DNA from: an uncultured Solobacterium sp.
GTDB lineage: Bacteria > Bacillota_I > Bacilli_A > Erysipelotrichales > Erysipelotrichaceae
Assembly (NCBI GenBank): GCA_938041275.1
Contig: CALISH010000114.1
Coordinates: 1 to 9,701, forward strand
DNA length: 9,701 bases
Reading direction: 5' to 3'
The translations under genes and the position numbers were made by a program. Below the pieces are notes generated by a model. That model ran no database searches, had not been told where the DNA came from, and worked only from the letters and a program-made list of their open reading frames with translations. Numbering within the stretch: the first letter of the stretch is position 1; the number at the start of each line of letters is the position of its first letter. Shown piece after piece: positions 5,610 through 9,701 of the stretch.

Positions 5610-6317
5610 ATGATACATATACTATTAAATCAATTTACATTCGACCAAGCTTGGGGCTTTGGTGAACTATCACAACTCATCGAAAAAGATATGAAGGTAT
5701 TGATGATGCCATTATCGTATAACGATGGTTGGTCTAATGAATTTGCGACATGGGATGACTTCTTTGCGAAAGGGAAACCAGCGTATGAAATGATGGTACG
5801 ACCTTTCTATAACTATGGTATCCGTGAAAAACAAATCAGTTGGTTTAATTATTACCAAGATAACTATGCCAGCGCAAAAGCGAAAATCGAAGCTGCGGAT
5901 ATTATTGTGATCACTGGTGATTGTGGTGAATGGATTATGCAGAGAATCGAAGATTTAGGTTTACGTGATTTACTGTGTAACTTTGATGGTATCCTAATTG
6001 GTCATCATGCAGGAGCACTTGTACAACTCGATACTTTTCACGAGTCAAATCCAGATAATGCATTTGAACTACAAGAAGGACTAGGGCTACTAACAAATTT
6101 TGATGTAGATATTAATTATGTCGAAGATGAAGAACATCTATCCACGATTATTCGCGAAATTGAAGATGCAGGAAATCCTGTTGTTGCAATTCCTAAAAAT
6201 AGTGGTCTATTAATTGTTGATGGTGAATTTACATTACTAGGAGATTCCTTTGTTTTAAATCATACACATCTAGATGATATCTATCGTGCCTATGATAGTT
6301 ATCGTTATGATGTATAA
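5610..6317 (+). CDS. Peptidase E-like (S51, class I glutamine-amidotransferase-like fold) protein lacking the nucleophile Ser
   Basis: This is a 235-residue cytosolic protein. Its layout follows the S51 family: an N-terminal strand with the PLSYNDGW segment (34-41), a central ADIIVITGDCGEW (96-108) where active relatives have a GGN-type loop, the nucleophile elbow (129-138), then EGLGLLTNFDVDINY (156-170). The elbow reads LIGHHAGALVQ, whereas aspartyl dipeptidases and relatives have GxSAGA, so His133 stands in place of the catalytic Ser. The later D-V-H segment reads DVD, so the usual His also seems absent. It is therefore probably not a serine dipeptidase; a binding or regulatory role, or different chemistry, is possible. 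It heads an operon with the acetyltransferase 21 nt downstream. Confidence 0.75.
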   Translation: MIHILLNQFTFDQAWGFGELSQLIEKDMKVLMMPLSYNDGWSNEFATWDDFFAKGKPAYEMMVRPFYNYGIREKQISWFNYYQDNYASAKAKIEAADIIVITGDCGEWIMQRIEDLGLRDLLCNFDGILIGHHAGALVQLDTFHESNPDNAFELQEGLGLLTNFDVDINYVEDEEHLSTIIREIEDAGNPVVAIPKNSGLLIVDGEFTLLGDSFVLNHTHLDDIYRAYDSYRYDV

Positions 6318-6338
6318 CTACTAAAGGAGAAATTGTTA

Positions 6339-6968
6339 ATGAACGCAGATTTTCATATCAATGGAATACAACTAGAAACAGAGCGACTTATTTTAAGACC
6401 GTTTGTAAAAGAGGACTTAGATGATTTTTATGCTTACGCTTCTGTTGAGGGTGTCGGTGAAATGGCTGGTTGGAAACATCATGCTAGTAAAGAAGAAACG
6501 CAAAAAATATTAGATATGTTTATCGAGAGTAACCAAGTATTTGCAATCTACCATAAAGAGGATCAAAAAGTGATTGGTTCTTTTGGTGTTCATAAGTATG
6601 GAAGAGAAGAAGCTTTGACAGAGTTTGCGGCCTATCAAGGAAGAGAACTTGGTTTTGTTTTAAGTAAAGACTATTGGGGGAAAGGAATCATGCCAGAAGC
6701 AGTAAAGACAGTTATCAAGCATTTATTTAACGAATTGAACTATGACTTCCTGCTTTGTGGGTATTTTTCATTTAATCAACAATCAAAGAGGGTTCAAGAA
6801 AAATGTGGTTTCCAACCATATCGCAAACTAATGATGACTACCTCTGAGAATACAAAAGAACCAATGATTTTGAATCTTTTGATTAATCCACATAAAAATA
6901 TAACACTAGAGTTTTCTCATCCGGAAACATTGATTTATCCACAAAATATATCGGGGAAACATATATAG
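6339..6968 (+). CDS. GNAT family N-acetyltransferase (RimJ/RimL-like)
   Basis: This 209-residue protein transfers an acetyl group from acetyl-CoA to an amine. The opening ETERLILRPFVKEDLDDFYAY (13-33) is the standard RimJ-type N-terminus. Motif A runs from RELGFVLSKDYWGKGIMPEA (102-121), with WGKG as the acetyl-CoA pyrophosphate loop. FSFNQQSKRVQEKCGFQ (143-159) is the motif B region. About 25 residues trail the fold. The acceptor may be a protein N-terminus or a small molecule such as an antibiotic; the sequence does not decide. The start is ATG 6339, since AAAGGAG (6323-6329) lies 9 nt upstream; TTG 6333 would be only 3 nt away. It is co-transcribed with the S51-like gene. No clear terminator follows before the response-regulator promoter. 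Confidence 0.87.
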   Translation: MNADFHINGIQLETERLILRPFVKEDLDDFYAYASVEGVGEMAGWKHHASKEETQKILDMFIESNQVFAIYHKEDQKVIGSFGVHKYGREEALTEFAAYQGRELGFVLSKDYWGKGIMPEAVKTVIKHLFNELNYDFLLCGYFSFNQQSKRVQEKCGFQPYRKLMMTTSENTKEPMILNLLINPHKNITLEFSHPETLIYPQNISGKHI

Positions 6969-7006
6969 AAATATGCAGTAGTATTCGGTGAACAGTAAAA
7001 TATAAG

Positions 7007-7041
7007 TTGGACATCTATGATGAAAAAGGTATGATAGTTGC
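7007..7041 (+). promoter_or_regulatory. Strong promoter of the two-component operon, predicted leaderless
   Basis: TTGGAC (7007-7012), an exact 17-bp spacer and TATGAT (7030-7035) form a near-consensus SigA-type promoter. ATG 7042 lies 6 nt after the -10, where transcription itself should begin. The only purine-rich stretch, AAAAAGG, lies inside the promoter spacer 12 nt before the ATG and would not be in the mRNA. Confidence 0.65.
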
Positions 7042-7767
7042 ATGAAATATATTGTGTGTGATGACGAAAAGTTTCAAATGGATATCTTGTGTAAGTACAT
7101 TCATGAATATGCACAAGCACATCATTTGGAAATTGAAACATTAAAATATACAGATTGTGATAATCTCTGGTGGGATTTGCAGAATGGTCTTGTCGCAGAT
7201 TTACTTTTATTGGATATTCAAATGGAGAATATGACAGGGATTGAGCTTGCTCGTAAGATGAGACAAGCACGTCTAAATCATTTGATATGTTTCATCAGTG
7301 GTGTCAAAGACTTTGTCTTTGAAGGATATGATGTAGACGCGTTAGCCTATCTTTTAAAACCATATGAGAAAGACCAACTATTCAAAATACTAGATAAGGC
7401 AATCAAGCAACTACATATATCAGATGAATTTTCAATTATTTCTTCTAAAAAGGAAGTATATAAAATTTATCATCGTGATGTGATTGGTGTTGAAGCACTT
7501 GGTCATGATACAAAGATTTATTTGCGTAGTGATGGTATGAGCGAGGAAACAACAATTATCATCAAACAGAGTATTCGTGAAGTTCTCGAAATGCTACATA
7601 TGCCTTTGTTACAGATTCATCGCTCTTTTGCGGTAAATATGAAAAATATCGTGCGTGTAACAAAGAAGGATTGTATTGGTGAAGATGGTGTACAATTCCC
7701 AATCGCACGTGGTAATTATGAAATGTGTATGCAGGAATTCATCGCAGCCAATCGAGGTGCTTTATGA
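7042..7767 (+). CDS. LytTR-family response regulator (AgrA/ComE type)
   Basis: This 241-residue DNA-binding regulator has a CheY-like receiver (1-123): acidic pair Asp7/Asp8, phosphoacceptor Asp58 in LLLLDIQM, Ser86 in CFISG and Lys106 in LLKP. A LytTR domain follows (about 130-236), ending in the signature IHRSFAVNMKNI (192-203). LytTR proteins bind pairs of direct repeats about 21 bp apart. Its partner is the sensor kinase that overlaps it by ATGA. In known systems the pair senses a secreted peptide, but no peptide precursor or AgrB-like processing enzyme is visible here. The likely local target is the ABC exporter gene at 8835 or the operon itself. The start codon follows from the predicted leaderless promoter. 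Confidence 0.93.
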   Translation: MKYIVCDDEKFQMDILCKYIHEYAQAHHLEIETLKYTDCDNLWWDLQNGLVADLLLLDIQMENMTGIELARKMRQARLNHLICFISGVKDFVFEGYDVDALAYLLKPYEKDQLFKILDKAIKQLHISDEFSIISSKKEVYKIYHRDVIGVEALGHDTKIYLRSDGMSEETTIIIKQSIREVLEMLHMPLLQIHRSFAVNMKNIVRVTKKDCIGEDGVQFPIARGNYEMCMQEFIAANRGAL

Positions 7768-8744
7768 TTGCGGTAATCATATTGATTGGTTTAGCACTTT
7801 ATGAAGCCATTCTCAAGAAGATACAAATAACATTCATGCATGTTATTATATCAACCGTAATACTAGGAATTATAGGATATAGTGTTTATCGCTTCTCTTA
7901 TATGATAACTGTTTGGATACTGCTATGTTTTATTTGGAATCATTATCACTTCTTTAAAGAAGAGCGAATCTTTTCAGTTATCGTCATTCTATTGTATTTG
8001 GGAATCATATTCCTTGGTGTTTACTATGATGGTACTGTCGCAGGTGGTATTGGTGCACTCATTTTCATTTTGCTGGAATATCTTTTGCAAAGAATTATGA
8101 AGCGTGAAGAAGATAAAACAATCATCTATCAGAATAAACTGATGAAACAACAAATGGATGAAATTGAAAACATATACATGACCATGCGTGGATGGAGACA
8201 TGATTATCATAACCATCTACAGTCTTTAAAAGGATATCTTTCTTTGAATAAAGTTGAGCAGATGGAAAACTATCTCAATGAACTTGAGACAGATTTGGAT
8301 TCTATCGATACACTCTATCATTCTGGAAACTTACAATTGGATTCTATATTGAACGCGAAGCTTGCGATTGCGGAAAAAGGACAAATTCGTATTCATTGTG
8401 ATGCGTCAATTCCACCGCAATTACATGTATCAGATTTAGACTTGTGCGTTATCTTAGGAAATCTATTAGATAATGCGATTGAATCTTGTCGTAAGATAAA
8501 AGATCCGGATGAACGATTTATCCGAGTTTATATTGGCATTCTAAAGAAACAACTCTATATCTCAATTACAAACGCTACAAGTGAGACAGTAAAACAACGT
8601 ACCGATCACTATTTCACGACGAAGCGAGGCGACCATGGACATGGGCTAAAGAGAGTTGACCAGGTCGTTAAGAAATATGATGGATATCTTAATCGTCAAA
8701 ATGAACCGGGTGTATTTGCGACAGAGATTGTATTACCACTATAA
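7764..8744 (+). CDS. Sensor histidine kinase, HPK10 (AgrC/ComD-like), GHKL ATPase
   Basis: This 326-residue membrane kinase has an N-terminal sensor of about five hydrophobic segments (roughly 2-17, 24-42, 44-60, 68-87, 91-110). A coiled-coil-like linker (111-140) leads to the phosphoacceptor box RHDYHNHLQSLKGY (145-158; His146). The ATPase has an N-box LGNLLDNAIES (231-241) and a short G-box near DHGHGLKRV (290-298). The D/F-box is reduced, as is normal in HPK10 kinases. The sensor is somewhat smaller than that of AgrC. The start at 7764 overlaps the regulator stop as ATGA with GAGGTG just upstream; the earlier ATG 7725 would only add residues read from the regulator gene. The signal is unknown. 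A strong terminator follows. Confidence 0.92.
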   Translation: MIAVIILIGLALYEAILKKIQITFMHVIISTVILGIIGYSVYRFSYMITVWILLCFIWNHYHFFKEERIFSVIVILLYLGIIFLGVYYDGTVAGGIGALIFILLEYLLQRIMKREEDKTIIYQNKLMKQQMDEIENIYMTMRGWRHDYHNHLQSLKGYLSLNKVEQMENYLNELETDLDSIDTLYHSGNLQLDSILNAKLAIAEKGQIRIHCDASIPPQLHVSDLDLCVILGNLLDNAIESCRKIKDPDERFIRVYIGILKKQLYISITNATSETVKQRTDHYFTTKRGDHGHGLKRVDQVVKKYDGYLNRQNEPGVFATEIVLPL

Positions 8745-8752
8745 GCATTTCG

Positions 8753-8784
8753 TGCATGAATTTGAACAATTCATGCATTTTTTT
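8753..8784 (+). terminator. Intrinsic terminator of the two-component operon
   Basis: A perfect 10-bp stem TGCATGAATT/AATTCATGCA (8753-8762/8768-8777) with loop TGAAC is followed by seven T. It starts 8 nt after the kinase stop, so the ABC gene downstream needs its own promoter. Confidence 0.92.
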
Positions 8785-8786
8785 AT

Positions 8787-8813
8787 TTGTATCAGTGATC
8801 TGAAGTATTGTAT
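8787..8813 (+). promoter_or_regulatory. Direct repeat with 21-nt period, candidate LytTR operator before the ABC gene
   Basis: TTGTAT occurs at 8787-8792 and 8808-8813, 21 nt apart start to start, in the gap between the kinase terminator and the ABC gene. LytTR regulators bind short direct repeats with this period. The match is only 6 bases and the sequence is AT-rich, so chance is possible. No convincing -35/-10 pair is visible; a weak candidate is TTGTAT with TATTTC. Confidence 0.25.
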
Positions 8814-8834
8814 TTCTGCAAGGAGGCAATCGCT

Positions 8835-9362
8835 ATGAAGCTTACTAGATGGAATATTTATAAGGATATGCTCTACCGATTATGGAAATGTGACTCACAT
8901 GTAATCAAAATGATGTTGTTAGAGATTGTTATCTCGGTAATAGAAGGATTTATCGCTGTATTATTACCAGCTGCTGTCATTCAATTTATTACTACAACCC
9001 AAGATTGGACAACATTGGTATTACAAATACTTGGTTTATTTGCGGTGTATGGACTCTTTAGCATGTGGCATGTTTACCTTGCAACAAGAAATAGTATGCA
9101 ATATGCTATTCCAAGACAAAAATTATTTATCTTACCAGTGCTCAAAAAGGTACAGGAATTAACCTATTCCTACTACGAAACAAAACCTGCTCAGGAAAAA
9201 CTTGAAAATGGAATTCGTGCATTAAATTCGAATTGGGAAGGTGCGGAAGCTGTTTACCATAATACAGCTGTTGTTTTCTCTGCAATTTTCAGCTTGATAC
9301 TATATGTAGTTTTTATCAGTCAAATTGGTTTGCCAATCCTTTTAGCTCTATTATTTATTTAG
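8835..9362 (+). CDS. ABC exporter, N-terminal membrane domain only (3'-truncated)
   Basis: The 175 residues match the start of a fused membrane/ATPase ABC exporter half-transporter, which normally runs to about 580-600 residues. Hydrophobic helices lie at about 26-50, 61-83 and 143-175. Between them is a cytoplasmic region with YYETKPAQEKLENGIRALNS (113-132) and WEGAE, the usual linker seen in exporters. The frame stops inside a membrane helix after LLALLFI, where the DNA changes character and a minus-strand gene overlaps, so the ATPase domain (Walker A, signature, Walker B) is missing. The start at 8835 has AAGGAGG (8820-8826) 8 nt upstream. The gene follows the two-component operon and could have been its target. 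It is either broken by an insertion or ends at an assembly junction; the fragment cannot transport by itself. Confidence 0.75.
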   Translation: MKLTRWNIYKDMLYRLWKCDSHVIKMMLLEIVISVIEGFIAVLLPAAVIQFITTTQDWTTLVLQILGLFAVYGLFSMWHVYLATRNSMQYAIPRQKLFILPVLKKVQELTYSYYETKPAQEKLENGIRALNSNWEGAEAVYHNTAVVFSAIFSLILYVVFISQIGLPILLALLFI

Positions 9363-9379
9363 TAGAGCTTTTATTTTTC
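9344..9379 (+). terminator. Hairpin at the junction; terminator-like on the plus strand
   Basis: AGCTCTA (9344-9350) pairs with TAGAGCT (9363-9369) around a 12-nt loop and is followed by TTTATTTTT. It spans the end of the ABC fragment and the last codons of the 45-residue minus-strand gene. It has no T-run on the minus strand, so it does not look like that gene's own terminator. It may instead be an end structure of an inserted element. Confidence 0.45.
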
Positions 9380-9488
9380 CTTCAGCTTCTTTTAAATCTT
9401 TGCAAGATTTTACTATTTCTAGTATTTTTCTTGTCTGATTTTCTTCAGCTAGAAGTCTTAACATTTCAGCTTGTGTCATCTTTTTCAT
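9351..9488 (-). CDS. Small hypothetical protein, 45 residues
   Basis: The product is MKKMTQAEMLRLLAEENQTR followed by 25 more residues (KILEIVKSCK, DLKEAEGKIK, ALLNK). It is highly charged, predicted wholly alpha-helical, and has no membrane segment. I do not recognise the family. The gene is well formed: AAGGAG (9495-9500) lies 6 nt before the ATG, and a near-consensus promoter lies upstream. Codons are AT-rich and use AGA and CTA, unlike the CGT-rich left part of the window. It lies downstream of a ribbon-helix-helix gene on the same strand, a setting common for plasmid or transposon accessory genes. An in-frame TTG at 9521 is an alternative start but is badly spaced from its G-run. Confidence 0.65.
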   Translation of the reverse strand: MKKMTQAEMLRLLAEENQTRKILEIVKSCKDLKEAEGKIKALLNK

Positions 9489-9540
9489 TTTTATCTCCTT
9501 TCTGTTCCTTGTCTTTAACAATCTCCCCCCTTCCGATATA

Positions 9541-9569
9541 ATTATACCGCATTATTTGCAAAAAGTCAA
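9541..9569 (-). promoter_or_regulatory. Near-consensus promoter of the 45-residue gene
   Basis: On the minus strand TTGACT (9564-9569), a 17-bp spacer and TATAAT (9541-9546) give 11 of 12 consensus matches. The predicted start near 9534 leaves a leader of about 46 nt that contains a six-G run (9525-9530) and the AAGGAG ribosome binding site. This is the strongest promoter in the window. Confidence 0.75.
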
Positions 9570-9590
9570 CACCTTTTTATAAAATATTTT

Positions 9591-9701
9591 TCATTTTTTT
9601 AAATAAATTTCCAAAATATTTCTCACTAATTTGTTTCTTGCTATTTTCTGTTTTTCCGCCCTTTCTGTGAGTTCAGCCCACATCCACGTAGGCAAAGCCA
9701 C
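9591..9701 (-). CDS. Ribbon-helix-helix (CopG/MetJ-type) protein, C-terminal part (5' end outside window)
   Basis: 36 residues are visible up to TGA. They read VALPTWMWAELTERAEKQ, then IARNKLVRNILEIYLKK. The pattern is a short beta strand ending in LP, a helix (WMWAELTERAEKQ), a turn at IARN and a second helix, which is the layout of a ribbon-helix-helix DNA-binding domain. Such proteins are often plasmid or element repressors, antitoxins or accessory DNA-binding factors. The first visible codon is GTG, but the gene almost certainly continues beyond the window because the beginning of the strand is missing. A role in controlling the element or the 45-residue gene 20-odd nt downstream is possible. 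Confidence 0.5.
   Translation of the reverse strand: MALPTWMWAELTERAEKQKIARNKLVRNILEIYLKK

Larger units (their letters stand above)
9345..9701 (-). mobile_element. Edge of a probable mobile element (unclassified)
   Basis: From about 9345 the sequence departs from the left part: the ABC gene is cut off, codon use changes, and two small minus-strand genes appear, one of ribbon-helix-helix type. No transposase or integrase is visible, and the other end is outside the window, so neither the type nor a target duplication can be determined. A chimeric assembly would give the same picture. Confidence 0.35.

Noticed and set aside
5535..5618. Longer N-terminus for acylphosphatase
   Set aside because: It would run through the divergent promoters, and the family starts just before the EGRVQGVGFR motif.
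7016..7035. Two TATGAT copies near the response regulator start, taken as alternative promoters or a repeat
   Set aside because: The first copy has no suitable -35 and lies in the spacer of the better promoter.
7725..7763. Earlier ATG for the sensor kinase
   Set aside because: The added residues are read from the regulator gene in another frame; the ATGA overlap at 7764 with GAGGTG is the normal arrangement.
8756..8803. Tiny ORF of 15 codons (MNLNNSCIFLFVSVI), considered as a signal peptide gene for the kinase
   Set aside because: It has no ribosome binding site and lies across the kinase terminator hairpin, so it is most likely chance.
9489..9521. TTG 9521 as start of the small protein
   Set aside because: Its G-run is only about 3 nt away, too close for initiation; ATG 9488 has AAGGAG at 6 nt.

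Overview
The window looks like chromosomal DNA from a low-GC Gram-positive bacterium (Bacillota). Evidence for this is the AT-rich sequence, strong AGGAGG-type ribosome binding sites, TTGACA/TATAAT promoters, Rex- and CcpA-type operators, an AdhE of the fermentative type, and an AgrC/AgrA-like two-component pair. TGA is used as an ordinary stop codon. The protein sequences suggest an anaerobic gut or oral member of the Erysipelotrichia, but that placement is only an impression. Both ends cut through genes, so this may be a whole metagenomic contig.

Layout. Positions 1-2386 (+) hold RNA-modification and housekeeping genes: the tail of one SpoU/TrmH methyltransferase with its terminator, a class I SAM methyltransferase, a second and different SpoU methyltransferase resembling B. 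subtilis YsgA/RlmP, and a ParB/sulfiredoxin-fold protein that overlaps it by ATGA. A bidirectional terminator separates them from 2417-5534 (-). That block carries adhE (bifunctional acetaldehyde/alcohol dehydrogenase) and, upstream of it, acylphosphatase with its own terminator. The adhE promoter region combines an extended -10 promoter, a Rex-type operator at the predicted transcription start, and a cre-like site upstream of the -35. This fits control by the NADH/NAD+ ratio and by carbon supply. Inside adhE, at the linker between its two domains, a near-perfect ribosome binding site precedes an in-frame ATG.

Positions 5535-6968 (+) begin with promoters back-to-back with acylphosphatase, followed by a peptidase-E-like protein whose nucleophile serine is replaced by histidine and a RimJ-like N-acetyltransferase. 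Positions 7007-8784 hold a LytTR response regulator and an HPK10-type sensor kinase, with a strong promoter and terminator. The promoters of the response regulator and of the RlmP-like gene both place the -10 hexamer exactly 6 nt before an ATG that lacks a Shine-Dalgarno site, so both are predicted to give leaderless mRNAs.

The right end (8835-9701) starts with an ABC exporter gene that breaks off within its membrane domain at about 9345-9362. Beyond this the DNA has different codon use and holds two small minus-strand genes: a complete 45-residue protein with a near-consensus promoter, and the tail of a ribbon-helix-helix protein. This is probably the edge of a mobile element, though an assembly junction is possible. 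The strongest leads are the internal start in adhE, the paired leaderless promoters, the dual adhE operators, the active-site-substituted S51 protein, and the unexplained right-end element. I found no CRISPR array, tRNA or rRNA, and no gene-free stretch above 300 bases.
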